From: Patescibacteria group bacterium
GTDB lineage: Bacteria > Patescibacteriota > Gracilibacteria > UBA1369 > JAHJTR01
NCBI GenBank assembly: GCA_018829865.1
Contig: JAHJTR010000229.1
Span: 1 to 14,902, forward strand
DNA length: 14,902 nucleotides
Reading direction: 5' to 3'
The translations under genes and the position numbers were made by a program. The notes under the pieces are model-generated. The model saw only the letters and a program-made list of their open reading frames with translations. It did no database searches and was not told the origin of the DNA. Shown piece by piece: positions 1 through 6,799 of the stretch (position 1 is the first letter of the stretch; each line of letters opens with the position of its first letter).

Positions 1-344
1 CCGTGCTGTGATGCTATTACTTTTTTTGCCGGGCAACCCATATTTATGTCGACTCCTGCAGCTCCACTTTGTTCAATTATTTTTGCCGCTTCAGCAAAGG
101 ATTCCAGGTTTTTGCCGAATAATTGTACTATTAATGGATTCTCCTTTTTATTGAATTTGAATTTTTGTATGACTTTTTTTGCTCCGACTTTAATGGCATC
201 TGCGCTGGCGAACTCCGTCCAACAAATGACTGATGGGGCTAATTTTTTGACGATTTGTCGAAATGCTGAATCTGTGTAGCCTTCCATGGGGGCTAGAGCG
301 ATAATTGGTTTATCGATGGATTTCCAGTCGAATTTGATTTTCAT
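1..344 (-). CDS. dus: tRNA-dihydrouridine synthase (Dus), N-terminal part, cut by window edge
   Basis: This enzyme reduces specific uridines in the tRNA D-loop to dihydrouridine, using FMN and NADPH. The frame opens with ATG at 344 and runs off the left edge after 114 codons, so the C-terminal half is missing. The FMN-barrel start APMEGYTDSAFR is at residues 18-29. A WTEF segment is at 42-45 and VQLFGKN at 73-79. The hallmark NMGCPAKKV is at 101-109, where Cys104 is the expected catalytic proton donor. The family is certain, but the subtype (DusA, B or C-like) cannot be decided from this piece. It has its own promoter just upstream (374-402), so it is probably not cotranscribed with the gene ending at 464, which is closed by a terminator. 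Codons here favour A and C (ATC, TTC, GAC), unlike the plus-strand genes. Confidence 0.94.
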   Translation of the reverse strand, partial: MKIKFDWKSIDKPIIALAPMEGYTDSAFRQIVKKLAPSVICWTEFASADAIKVGAKKVIQKFKFNKKENPLIVQLFGKNLESFAEAAKIIEQSGAAGVDINMGCPAKKVIASQH

Positions 345-373
345 GCTGGCTCAAATATTGTTAATTGCCCTTA

Positions 374-402
374 TTTATACGTTTTTTCTTGGTTTTGATC
401 AA
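374..402 (-). promoter_or_regulatory. Sigma70-type promoter of dus
   Basis: On the minus strand, a -35 box TTGATC (402-397) is followed after exactly 17 bp by a -10 box TATAAA (379-374). This predicts a start near 367 and a leader of about 23 nt before the ATG at 344. The leader has no Shine-Dalgarno motif. Confidence 0.7.
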
Positions 403-403
403 T

Positions 404-432
404 AAAAAAAGCCTTTTTTGAAGGCTTTTTTT
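404..432 (-). terminator. Intrinsic terminator after the TPR/Pro-Thr-rich gene
   Basis: A 12-bp stem (AAAAAAAGCCTT pairing with AAGGCTTTTTTT) has a 5-nt loop. Read on the minus strand it ends in a run of T. It lies 31 bp past the stop codon at 464 and just before the dus promoter, so it separates the two minus-strand units. The A-run on the other side would also let it act on plus-strand transcripts. Confidence 0.85.
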
Positions 433-463
433 ATTTTTTTTCTTATAATGAGTCTTTTGATCT

Positions 464-1627
464 TTATAAATCTATGTTGACTTTAACTTTTGTTTCGTCC
501 GGAGCTGTTACAGGTGGTGGACTTGTAAGAGGTAATTCGTTAACAATTTCGTTAATTCCTTCAATTAAGGGATTTGTGCCGTTGGTTACGGTTGAAACTG
601 CAATTGGATTATCTCTCGGTTGAATGAATCCGCTTGTTTCCGGTTTTTCTGTGATTATTGGGAGTGATTCTTCTGTTGGCTCAGGAGTTGCTTTTTCTGA
701 TATTTCAGGTGTTGGCTCGGGAGTTGTTTCTTCTTGAGTTTTATCATCTCCGGCAAAGAATGTTGAATAAGCGAAATAGCTTAATGCTCCAATTAAAACT
801 ATTGCTAAAATTGCTGAAACAATTTTGATAGTCTTACTTTTTCCGGTTGTTTCCGGTGAGTTGTTCGGCATTGGAGTATTGATTTCCGGTGTTGCTTCAG
901 GAGTAGTTTCATTTGTGTCGCTTCCCAGTGAAAATGAATCTTCAGTTTCCATTGATGGCATTTCAGGTGGTGTGTCAGGTGGCACTATAGGTGTTTCTTC
1001 ACTGGTGCTTGCCATTTCCGGTGTGTCAGTAGTTACTTCTGACATAGGCTCCATAGGTGTTTCTACTGTTGAGTCTAAATTTAATCCATTTGAGAGATCT
1101 GATCCCGGGATGGGTGTGTCTGAGATTGGAGTTTCGGTAGTGGGAGTGACTACTTCCGGTGTGGGTGCTGTAAAATCTGTTGCTATTTCAGGTGTTGTAG
1201 TTTCCGGTACAGATTCAGTTGTTTGTATTGGGTCAGTAGTTGGTTCGATTGGTGGAGTATCTGCCGTTGCTTCTACCGTTGGTGTTGGGGCTGCAATTGG
1301 TTGGTCCATTGTTGGAGTTTCTGTTACAGCTTCGGGAGTTGCTCCAAAAGTGTTTTCAGGCATTGGAGTTTCAATTGGGGCTTCAGTCTCAAGGGGGTCA
1401 GTTGTTGGTATAGCTGCTACAGGTGTGTCGGTTAAAGGTGATGCGGTGTTTTCACCACTTCCTGTTTTTGCTTCGCATTCGGAAAGAAGATCTTTAACAT
1501 CTTGATTGTCCGGATCGACTTCTAGGATTTCTTTGCATCCTTCAGAGGCTTTGTCATAGTTGCCACTGTTAAACCAATCCTTTACTTGTGTTAATGCTTC
1601 TTCTTCAGAGATATTTTGATCGTCCAT
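464..1627 (-). CDS. Hypothetical membrane protein: TPR-like N-terminus, Pro/Thr-rich linker, one membrane helix
   Basis: I do not recognise a named family. Residues 9-52 look like a single tetratricopeptide-like helical hairpin (alternating small and large residues around WFNSGNYDKASEGCKEIL, then DPDNQDVKDLL), usually a protein-docking element. Residues about 60-262 are an extreme low-complexity stretch built from Thr, Pro, Glu, Ser and Ala (many ETP, TPE and TPI triplets). A single membrane helix follows at about 267-289 (IKIVSAILAIVLIGALSYFAY), preceded by Lys, then another Pro/Glu/Thr-rich stretch and a short ordered tail. There is no signal peptide, so the docking domain and long linker are probably cytoplasmic and the tail outside (inference). 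It lies 35 bp downstream of the acidic-tail gene and is probably cotranscribed with it from the promoter at 2284-2312. The terminator at 404-432 closes the unit. Confidence 0.8.
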   Translation of the reverse strand: MDDQNISEEEALTQVKDWFNSGNYDKASEGCKEILEVDPDNQDVKDLLSECEAKTGSGENTASPLTDTPVAAIPTTDPLETEAPIETPMPENTFGATPEAVTETPTMDQPIAAPTPTVEATADTPPIEPTTDPIQTTESVPETTTPEIATDFTAPTPEVVTPTTETPISDTPIPGSDLSNGLNLDSTVETPMEPMSEVTTDTPEMASTSEETPIVPPDTPPEMPSMETEDSFSLGSDTNETTPEATPEINTPMPNNSPETTGKSKTIKIVSAILAIVLIGALSYFAYSTFFAGDDKTQEETTPEPTPEISEKATPEPTEESLPIITEKPETSGFIQPRDNPIAVSTVTNGTNPLIEGINEIVNELPLTSPPPVTAPDETKVKVNIDL

Positions 1628-1662
1628 AATATTTTTTTATTATTTTATGAAATATTTAGAAT

Positions 1663-2253
1663 TTAATTATTCTCATCGTCATCGTCGTATTCCTCCTCAT
1701 GATCATCATCTCCTTCAACTTTAGGAATAACATTCTCAATTGCGCCCCATTCGCTTTCTTCATGTGCGGGGACAACCAATGTAACTTCATCTCCAACATC
1801 GGCTTTAAAGTAGGTTACAGAAGCAAGTAGCACTTTAAACACTTTGCCTTCGCCAAGTACTTTAAATTGACCGTCTTCTTTTGTTAATACTCCAACAATT
1901 TTATTTCTTTCAATTGGCCCTATTTGTTTATAAATAAAGTGGCCGTCTCCTGAGATGGTTAGTTTAAGCACATCTCCGGGGATGAGTTTTGACTTACTGG
2001 CATAGTTGGCGGGAACAGGATAGTTTTTCCCGTTTGGGCCAATCATGTTTTGACCGTCAAAAACACCTTCAATGATTTTTGTTTCTTCATCTATATCCAT
2101 ATTAAGGCTTCTTGCGTCTTCCTCGTATTTTTTTGAGTCGGCGCTGCCACTATCTCCTGCCAAATCATTAATGATACGTTGCGCAGATCTGGTATTAGAT
2201 ACCGCACTCTCTAGCATTTCTTTAACCAGAGCGAGTTTTGATGCAAAGGACAT
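1663..2253 (-). CDS. Conserved-type hypothetical protein with acidic C-terminal tail
   Basis: Function unknown. The 196-residue protein has an N-terminal helical segment (about 1-60, rich in Leu, Glu, Lys and Ser). A beta-rich middle follows, with the motif GVFDGQNMIGPNGKNYPVPANYASKSKL at about 63-90 and then GDVLKLTISGDGHFIYKQIGP. A second beta segment ends in ADVGDEVTLVVPAHEESEWGAIENV. The last 18 or so residues are almost all Asp, Glu and Asn. From memory, proteins with the 'VFDGQxMIGPxGKxYPVPANYASKSKL' core recur across CPR genomes with no assigned function; this cannot be checked here. There is no signal peptide or membrane segment, so it is probably cytosolic. The acidic tail suggests contact with a basic partner such as RNA or a ribosomal protein, but that is speculation. 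It is the first gene of a two-gene unit with a strong promoter. Confidence 0.85.
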   Translation of the reverse strand: MSFASKLALVKEMLESAVSNTRSAQRIINDLAGDSGSADSKKYEEDARSLNMDIDEETKIIEGVFDGQNMIGPNGKNYPVPANYASKSKLIPGDVLKLTISGDGHFIYKQIGPIERNKIVGVLTKEDGQFKVLGEGKVFKVLLASVTYFKADVGDEVTLVVPAHEESEWGAIENVIPKVEGDDDHEEEYDDDDENN

Positions 2254-2283
2254 ATTTTTATTTTTATTTTAATAAGTCCTGTT

Positions 2284-2312
2284 AGTATACCATTTTATTG
2301 CAACTTTTTCAA
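2284..2312 (-). promoter_or_regulatory. Strong extended -10 promoter for the acidic-tail gene
   Basis: On the minus strand, TTGAAA (2312-2307) and TATACT (2289-2284) are separated by exactly 17 bp. TGG directly before the -10 box gives an extended -10. The -35 box abuts the ftsQ stop codon (2313-2315). The predicted leader before the ATG at 2253 is A/T-only (AAATAAAAATAAAAAT type) without a Shine-Dalgarno motif. Confidence 0.8.
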
Positions 2313-3215
2313 TTACTTTGTGCGCTTGAATATTATTTTCTCGCCGTTTTGGCAATTGATGCGAAGGTCAATATAGATGAGGGAGTCTTTGTGGAGGTCT
2401 AGTTTTCCGGTGGATCGTTTGAGTTTGTTTAGTTGTTCTTCGATGTTTTTTGTTAAATCCAGCCAAACATAAAATCCTTTTTCGCTGAGTAAATGTGCTT
2501 CTCGTTCGGTTTTATAATACTGGGTTTTTGTGATTTTGATGTCGAAATTTTTTTCGAAGAGAATGGCTGCATCAATTGCTTTTTGCACTCTTTCGCCGTT
2601 AAAGATTATTTCTTCTGACATAATATCTTCGAACTCCTTATCATTAATATTTTTTAGGATTAGCGTTGGGAGATTTGGATTATCAGCATTGTTTTTGAAA
2701 ATTTTGCCGGCGTTATTGATAATAAATTTATGAGGCAGATTGGATGGAGTATCATTGATAATGAGATTTGCCAATTGCGGATGATAGGTGATAATTACTC
2801 TGATTTTGCTTGGAAAACTTTTTTTAAAATCAATGTTTGCAATTTCCGGATGATTTTTTTGGATTTTTTCAATTAAACCGGTTTCGTTAATGGTGACCAG
2901 ATTTTGATTTTTTGCCGTGTTTAAAATGCTTTGAATGTCGGATGGGATTTGATTATCGTCGTTGGTTTCGGTGATTTCGATTTGGGAAATAATGAATGAA
3001 TTGTGTAAAAAAGTTAGGTAAAAAAATATGCCAACCAATACAGTTAAAACAATTGAACCGATAATAATACGTCTTTTTGCGGCCGGCTTTAGTTTTTTTC
3101 TTTTTTGTCTACTTACTTTCGGAGTGAATGGTTTTCTCTTTTTGGCGCTTATGTGTTTTTTGAAATATTTGGTGTTGTTTGAAGATTTGTGGCCAGATCT
3201 TTTAAATCCAAGCAT
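2313..3215 (-). CDS. ftsQ: FtsQ/DivIB-like cell division protein
   Basis: FtsQ is a bitopic membrane protein that links early and late divisome proteins at the septum. The 300-residue architecture fits: a very basic cytoplasmic tail (1-48, many Lys/Arg), one membrane helix (about 49-70), then a POTRA-like domain (about 72-146). The latter carries the typical pattern LVTINETGLIEKIQKNHPEI followed by FPSKIRVIITYHPQLANLI. A beta domain follows with FIINNAGKIF (164-173), equivalent to the 'lvd.~G.vf' segment, and ends in YIDLRINCQNGEKIIFK. Sequence identity to classical FtsQ is low, so the call rests on layout and motif spacing. It is not beside ftsA/ftsZ or mur genes here; its neighbours are rsmG (divergent) and the acidic-tail gene (downstream, with its own promoter). 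Confidence 0.83.
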   Translation of the reverse strand: MLGFKRSGHKSSNNTKYFKKHISAKKRKPFTPKVSRQKRKKLKPAAKRRIIIGSIVLTVLVGIFFYLTFLHNSFIISQIEITETNDDNQIPSDIQSILNTAKNQNLVTINETGLIEKIQKNHPEIANIDFKKSFPSKIRVIITYHPQLANLIINDTPSNLPHKFIINNAGKIFKNNADNPNLPTLILKNINDKEFEDIMSEEIIFNGERVQKAIDAAILFEKNFDIKITKTQYYKTEREAHLLSEKGFYVWLDLTKNIEEQLNKLKRSTGKLDLHKDSLIYIDLRINCQNGEKIIFKRTK

Positions 3216-3243
3216 TATGTTGGGATAAATTTGTAGCTTGTTA

Positions 3244-3272
3244 ATTTTAGCAGTTAATACCGTTTTTTAAAA
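3244..3272 (-). promoter_or_regulatory. Possible promoter of ftsQ
   Basis: On the minus strand a TAAAAT -10-like box (3249-3244) lies 17 bp from a weak -35-like TTTTAA (3272-3267), 29 bp upstream of the ftsQ ATG. The match is weak and the region is A/T-rich, so this is only the best candidate in the divergent gap. Confidence 0.35.
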
Positions 3273-3286
3273 ATAGAAGAGAAAGG

Positions 3287-3315
3287 TGAGCATTTTTGAT
3301 GATTTGTGCTATATT
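3287..3315 (+). promoter_or_regulatory. Extended -10 promoter of the rsmG-rlmE pair
   Basis: TATATT at 3310-3315 is preceded by TGC (3307-3309), an extended -10. The -35 position (3287-3292) is poor (TGAGCA), as is common with extended -10 promoters. The predicted start near 3322 leaves a leader of about 19 nt without a Shine-Dalgarno motif before the ATG at 3341. Confidence 0.55.
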
Positions 3316-3340
3316 CTGATGGATTATTAACAACTACTGT

Positions 3341-4036
3341 ATGGGGATTCTGGTTGATGTTTGCAATATTGATTTAAATGATGAGAAAATTTTTGGTGAT
3401 TTGTGGGATTTTTATAGTGAGGAGATGAAAAAGCATAATTTTACATCTATTAAAGGGGAGAAGGAGTTTGTGATGAAGCATTTTGTTGATTCTATTTTGG
3501 CGCTAAAGGATGAGAATTATTTTAAAGCAGGTGATCGGGTTTTGGATATTGGGAGCGGAGGGGGATTTCCGGGGATTCCGCTTGCTGTTGTGTATAAGGA
3601 GACGCATTTTGTTTTGCTTGATTCAGTCGGTAAAAAGACCCGGATGATGGAGGTATTGAAGGAAAAGTTTAATTTAAAAAATGTTTCGGTATTGAATGGG
3701 CGGGCGGAGGATTTTGCTCATGTGATTTCTCATCGGGAGAGGTATGATTTTGTGGTTAATAGGGCAATTGCCAAGTGGAGTGCGCTTTTGGAATTGAGTT
3801 TGCCTTTTTTGAAAGTGGGTGGGCGGTTGCTTGCATATAAAGGGCATGAGAGTTCTGAAGATTTGGCTATGGCGGATAGAATTGCCGGTGTGCTTGGGGC
3901 TAAACTGGTTAATGTTCATAAATATGAGTTACCGGATGAAATGGGGATGCGGAGTCTGGTTTCTTTTGTTAAAGAGCAATTGACCGGTAATGATTATCCT
4001 CGGAAGATGGGGGCAATAAAGAATCGATCATTATAA
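3341..4036 (+). CDS. rsmG: 16S rRNA (guanine-N7) methyltransferase RsmG
   Basis: RsmG (GidB) adds the N7-methyl group to G527 of 16S rRNA (E. coli numbering) using S-adenosylmethionine. The 231-residue length is usual for the family. HFVDS, which precedes the methyltransferase core in RsmG proteins, is at 47-51. The SAM-binding motif LDIGSGGGFPGIPLA is at 68-82. VLLDSVGKKTRMM follows at 91-103, then NGRAED (119-124), RAIAKW (141-146) and the family's closing motif YPRKMGAIKNRSL (219-231). The start at 3341 is the first ATG after the predicted promoter. The rlmE gene follows after 14 bp, so the two rRNA methyltransferases form an operon. The pairing makes sense for ribosome maturation. No anomalies are seen. 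Confidence 0.97.
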   Translation: MGILVDVCNIDLNDEKIFGDLWDFYSEEMKKHNFTSIKGEKEFVMKHFVDSILALKDENYFKAGDRVLDIGSGGGFPGIPLAVVYKETHFVLLDSVGKKTRMMEVLKEKFNLKNVSVLNGRAEDFAHVISHRERYDFVVNRAIAKWSALLELSLPFLKVGGRLLAYKGHESSEDLAMADRIAGVLGAKLVNVHKYELPDEMGMRSLVSFVKEQLTGNDYPRKMGAIKNRSL

Positions 4037-4050
4037 ATTAACGATGTTGG

Positions 4051-4647
4051 ATGTTTGATGTAAAAGATAAATTCTATTATGAAGCTAAAGCAAAGGGGTT
4101 TAGGGCTCGTAGCGTTTTTAAGCTTGAAGAAATTCAGCAAAAACACTCTTTGGTTAAAAAGGGAAATAATGTTTTGGATTTGGGCGCCGCTCCGGGTAGT
4201 TGGACGCAATTTGTTGCTAGAATTGTTGGCGACGGGGGGAGGGTTGTAGCTGTGGATTTGCAAGATATTGAGGCTTTAAATTTGCAAAATGTTGAGGTTT
4301 ATAAATATGATGTTTTTTCGAAGGAGTGTGAAGTTTTTTTGAAGGAGAAATATGGGCGATTTGATGTTTTGCTTAGTGATATGGCACCAAAAACAAGTGG
4401 AATTAAAGATAAGGATCAATGGCTAAGTGTTGAGCTTGGTATACAGTGTCTTGAATTGGCTGATTCTTTGCTGAAAAAAGGAGGAAATATGACGGTTAAA
4501 GTATTTCAGGGCTCGGACTTTAATTTGTTTTGGTTTAAGTTTAAGAAGAAGTTTAAAATTGCCAAGGTGATTAAACCAAGGGCTGTGAGATCAACCAGTT
4601 TTGAGGTTTATGTTGTGGGGATTGGCTATGTTGGACGAAAAGAATAA
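4051..4647 (+). CDS. rlmE: 23S rRNA 2'-O-ribose U2552 methyltransferase RlmE (FtsJ/RrmJ)
   Basis: This is an FtsJ-family SAM-dependent methyltransferase that methylates the 2'-O of U2552 in the A loop of 23S rRNA, a late step in large-subunit assembly. The K-D-K-E catalytic tetrad is visible: Lys24 (in RSVFKLEEI), Asp110 (LLSDMAPKTSG), Lys150 (MTVKVFQG) and Glu185 (STSFEVYVVG). The SAM motif VLDLGAAPGSWTQ is at 41-53. The 198-residue length matches the family (about 200). The ATG at 4051 follows rsmG by 14 bp and has no Shine-Dalgarno motif; the ATG at 4044 is out of frame. The stop is only 3 bp from the stop of the convergent gene at 4651, with no visible terminator between them. Confidence 0.96.
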   Translation: MFDVKDKFYYEAKAKGFRARSVFKLEEIQQKHSLVKKGNNVLDLGAAPGSWTQFVARIVGDGGRVVAVDLQDIEALNLQNVEVYKYDVFSKECEVFLKEKYGRFDVLLSDMAPKTSGIKDKDQWLSVELGIQCLELADSLLKKGGNMTVKVFQGSDFNLFWFKFKKKFKIAKVIKPRAVRSTSFEVYVVGIGYVGRKE

Positions 4648-4650
4648 TTT

Positions 4651-6018
4651 TTAGTAAGAGGTTTTTCTGCTTAGATTAACTAATGGTTGCGTTGTGCTTC
4701 TTTTGGGTGGTTTGGGTGATGTAAAACTTGTTTTTCTTTTTTTTGACAGTTCTTTTCTTAGTTTTTCAATTATAGGTTGAATGTTTGTATCTTGTTTTTT
4801 TGCTGACTGTATGTTTTCAGTTTGAGCATTATTGTACTCATGTGGTGTTATCCATTGTATGCCATATCTTTTTGTTGCTGTTTGGCGTTTTGATTGGTCC
4901 CCGCAGGCCGCGTTCATGATTTCTATCATTTCTTCAGGTGATCGCTCATTCTTTCTGAAATCCAAGTATATTGAAAATAAATTTCTTTCAAGGGTTGATC
5001 TTTGCTCTTCTGTAAAATCTTTTATGAATTCTTGTTTATCTCTCAAAACTATAGAAATAGGATGATTGATAATTGCCGGTGTTGTTGCTAAAACTTCTTC
5101 CATACCGATAATTTCAATATTTGGGGATGCTGCTCTTAAAGATTTTGCGAGTTTATTATTGGGATTTCTCACTATATAGGTAATTGGTAGTCCGGTAGTG
5201 AGATAATCAACTAATTGTAGTTTGTCGTTTGTGGAAAGGGCGCCTTCTCCACTTTTTACTTCAATAATTTTAACTAATTGACCTTGTTCATAAACTCCGT
5301 AATCGGCGACTCTATATGATTTACCTGTAAATGAAGGAAATTCAATTTGAGCTTTAATGTCTTGGCCAAAATAAACGGCTAATGCTATTCCAATATTGTT
5401 TTCTACGCATTTACCTAAGGGAAACTGAGGGGGAATTTCACCCTTGGATTCGGGGAATACTGAAAGTTGATTTCTGATCTCTTTGAGTATTTCTCCTTGA
5501 AATAATCTATTAAACCCGGGGAAGCTGTTATCAAGAATTCCATTGGCTATCAGTGCTGCTCGTATTTCAGTTGAGTTGTTGGTTACCCCTAGGGCTTTGG
5601 CTAAATCTGTGTTTGGTTTGATTTTCGAAATATCTGTGTAATTTCTGTGTATGAACTCTCGAAATTCGGTTTTTTTGAAATTTATAGCTTGAATAAATCC
5701 TGATTTTTCGGCGAATATTTGTTGTTTGAATTTAACTACGAATGGGCTGGATGATGTAAAGAATAATTCAAAAAATTTAGGGCCGTCTATAAATGCGATT
5801 AATATCAATGATAGTGGTAGTTCGTTATGTATTTTTTTTCCTTTTCGTTGATGAAGTTCCTTCTGTAATAGATAGCGATTGAATTCCATAAAACCTTCCG
5901 AAAAACCGGTGGATTCAGGATTGTTTTCATGAATAGGAGGATTTTCTCCCTGAGATGGTAAATCATTTGGTGAATTTTTGTTGGATGGATTACTCCATTC
6001 TTCTTCGATTCCTTCCAT
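4651..6018 (-). CDS. Hypothetical protein with PD-(D/E)XK nuclease-like core
   Basis: I recognise no named family. I place the start at ATG 6018 (455 residues) rather than the in-frame ATG at 6108, because a TTGACA promoter lies between them and would start transcription near 6040. Residues 1-70 are polar and probably disordered (many Asn, Pro, Ser, Glu). Residues about 70-200 are mixed helical. Residues about 200-310 look like a restriction-endonuclease fold: Glu206 in CVENNIGIALAVYFG; Asp239 in RVADYGV; the E-x-K pair Glu253/Lys255 in KIIEVKSGEG; Gln268 in KLQLVDYL; then a strand ITYIVRNP and IEIIGMEEVL. This order (D, ExK, downstream Q) is the usual PD-(D/E)XK arrangement. The tail is Lys/Arg-rich and may bind nucleic acid. 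It could be a DNA-processing, defence or toxin-like nuclease; nothing nearby decides this. Confidence 0.75.
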   Translation of the reverse strand: MEGIEEEWSNPSNKNSPNDLPSQGENPPIHENNPESTGFSEGFMEFNRYLLQKELHQRKGKKIHNELPLSLILIAFIDGPKFFELFFTSSSPFVVKFKQQIFAEKSGFIQAINFKKTEFREFIHRNYTDISKIKPNTDLAKALGVTNNSTEIRAALIANGILDNSFPGFNRLFQGEILKEIRNQLSVFPESKGEIPPQFPLGKCVENNIGIALAVYFGQDIKAQIEFPSFTGKSYRVADYGVYEQGQLVKIIEVKSGEGALSTNDKLQLVDYLTTGLPITYIVRNPNNKLAKSLRAASPNIEIIGMEEVLATTPAIINHPISIVLRDKQEFIKDFTEEQRSTLERNLFSIYLDFRKNERSPEEMIEIMNAACGDQSKRQTATKRYGIQWITPHEYNNAQTENIQSAKKQDTNIQPIIEKLRKELSKKRKTSFTSPKPPKRSTTQPLVNLSRKTSY

Positions 6019-6046
6019 AATATAGCTATTTATTGTAAGGTCTCTT

Positions 6047-6074
6047 TTTATACTATTTAAAGGTGTTTTGTCAA
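6047..6074 (-). promoter_or_regulatory. Consensus promoter of the nuclease-like gene
   Basis: On the minus strand a perfect -35 TTGACA (6074-6069) and a -10 TATAAA (6052-6047) are 16 bp apart. Transcription would begin near 6040, leaving about 22 nt before the ATG at 6018. It decides the start of the gene, because the longer in-frame ATG (6108) lies upstream of it. Confidence 0.75.
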
Positions 6075-6118
6075 TGCAAAGTAGGGTTAAGTCCTGTATT
6101 ATGGGCAAAATAGCATTG

Positions 6119-6147
6119 TTGACTTTTTGCGTGTATTATGTTATTAT
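6119..6147 (+). promoter_or_regulatory. Promoter of the PAS gene
   Basis: TTGACT (6119-6124) and TATTAT (6142-6147) have exactly 17 bp between them, and TGT (6139-6141) makes an extended -10. The predicted start is near 6154. It is back to back with the promoter at 6047-6074, about 45 bp apart. Confidence 0.72.
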
Positions 6148-6180
6148 CTTTTGAACTAAATATTTTTGATTTATAAATAT

Positions 6181-6654
6181 ATGTTTGATCAACTTGGACC
6201 CGATGATGAGTTAACTAAAAAGCTTTTCTCAGAGGGATATAAGGATATATTTGATAATATTAATAGTGGGATTGCGATTTATAGGGGGGTGAATAATGGT
6301 GAGGATTTTATTTTTGTTGATATTAATAAAGCCGGGAGTAAATTTAGTAAGGTTGAAAAAACTGATGTATTTGGAAAAAGTGTTACAGATGTTTTTCCCG
6401 GTATTAAGGATATGGGGTTGTTTGCCGTTTTTCAAGATGTTTGGTATACGGGAAAGGCTATGGATTTTCCTTTAACGAAATATATGGATGAGAGAATTAC
6501 TCAGTGGGTACAAAACCATGTTTTTAAGCTTTATGATGAGTTTATTGTGGCTATTTATGATGATAAAACAGATCAGAAGCTGAGTGAGATGAAATTAAGG
6601 GCGAGAATTATGGAGTTGGAGAAGAAGATTGAGGATTTGGAAGGGTCGAAATAA
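6181..6654 (+). CDS. Stand-alone PAS-domain protein with C-terminal coiled coil
   Basis: PAS domains bind small ligands or cofactors, or mediate protein-protein contacts in signalling. The protein is 157 residues from ATG 6181; an in-frame TTG at 6166 would add 5 residues but is a poorer choice. The PAS core covers about 18-130: IFDNINSGIAIYRG, then the FIFVDINKAGSKF strand/helix, then VFGKSVTDVFPGI (the typical 'iiGk...dlfP' turn), then strands around ITQWVQNHVFKLYDEFIVAIYDD. Residues about 133-157 are a charged heptad-like helix (LSEMKLRARIMELEKKIEDLEG), suited to dimerisation. There is no kinase, cyclase, DNA-binding or membrane segment, so the output must be another protein. It lies 145 bp upstream of pflB, which has its own promoter. 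A role in sensing for that operon is possible but unsupported. Confidence 0.85.
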   Translation: MFDQLGPDDELTKKLFSEGYKDIFDNINSGIAIYRGVNNGEDFIFVDINKAGSKFSKVEKTDVFGKSVTDVFPGIKDMGLFAVFQDVWYTGKAMDFPLTKYMDERITQWVQNHVFKLYDEFIVAIYDDKTDQKLSEMKLRARIMELEKKIEDLEGSK

Positions 6655-6742
6655 TTGTACTTTTTGTTTGAATGGATGATGTTTTCTGTTGAAATATTAC
6701 TGATACAGTTTTTTGTAATAAGTGACCTTTAAAATGCATCTT

Positions 6743-6769
6743 TTGTTTCCGGCTCCCTCCTGATATAAT
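6743..6769 (+). promoter_or_regulatory. Extended -10 promoter of the pflBA operon
   Basis: A perfect -10 TATAAT (6764-6769) is preceded by TGA (6761-6763), an extended -10. The -35 region (TTGTTT at 6743-6748, 15-bp spacing) is weak. The start near 6776 leaves an A/T-only leader of about 24 nt. A 6-bp inverted repeat TATTAC/GTAATA (6695-6700 and 6715-6720) lies about 45 bp upstream of the -10 box and could be an operator, but it is short. Confidence 0.7.
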
Positions 6770-6799
6770 TTTAACTAAATAAAAATAAAATATTTTGTT

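Noticed and set aside
825..1505. 226-codon plus-strand frame opposite the Pro/Thr-rich gene
   Set aside because: It is the antisense of a low-complexity coding region that lacks stop complements; its Ser/Gly/Val repeats mirror the Thr/Pro/Glu repeats. The minus-strand gene has the domain structure, operon context and terminator.
3994..4263. 89-codon minus-strand frame over the rsmG-rlmE junction
   Set aside because: It is antisense to two confidently identified genes, with no promoter or recognisable product.
6166..6180. TTG start for the PAS gene
   Set aside because: ATG 6181 is better placed relative to the predicted transcript start, and the added five residues carry no signal.
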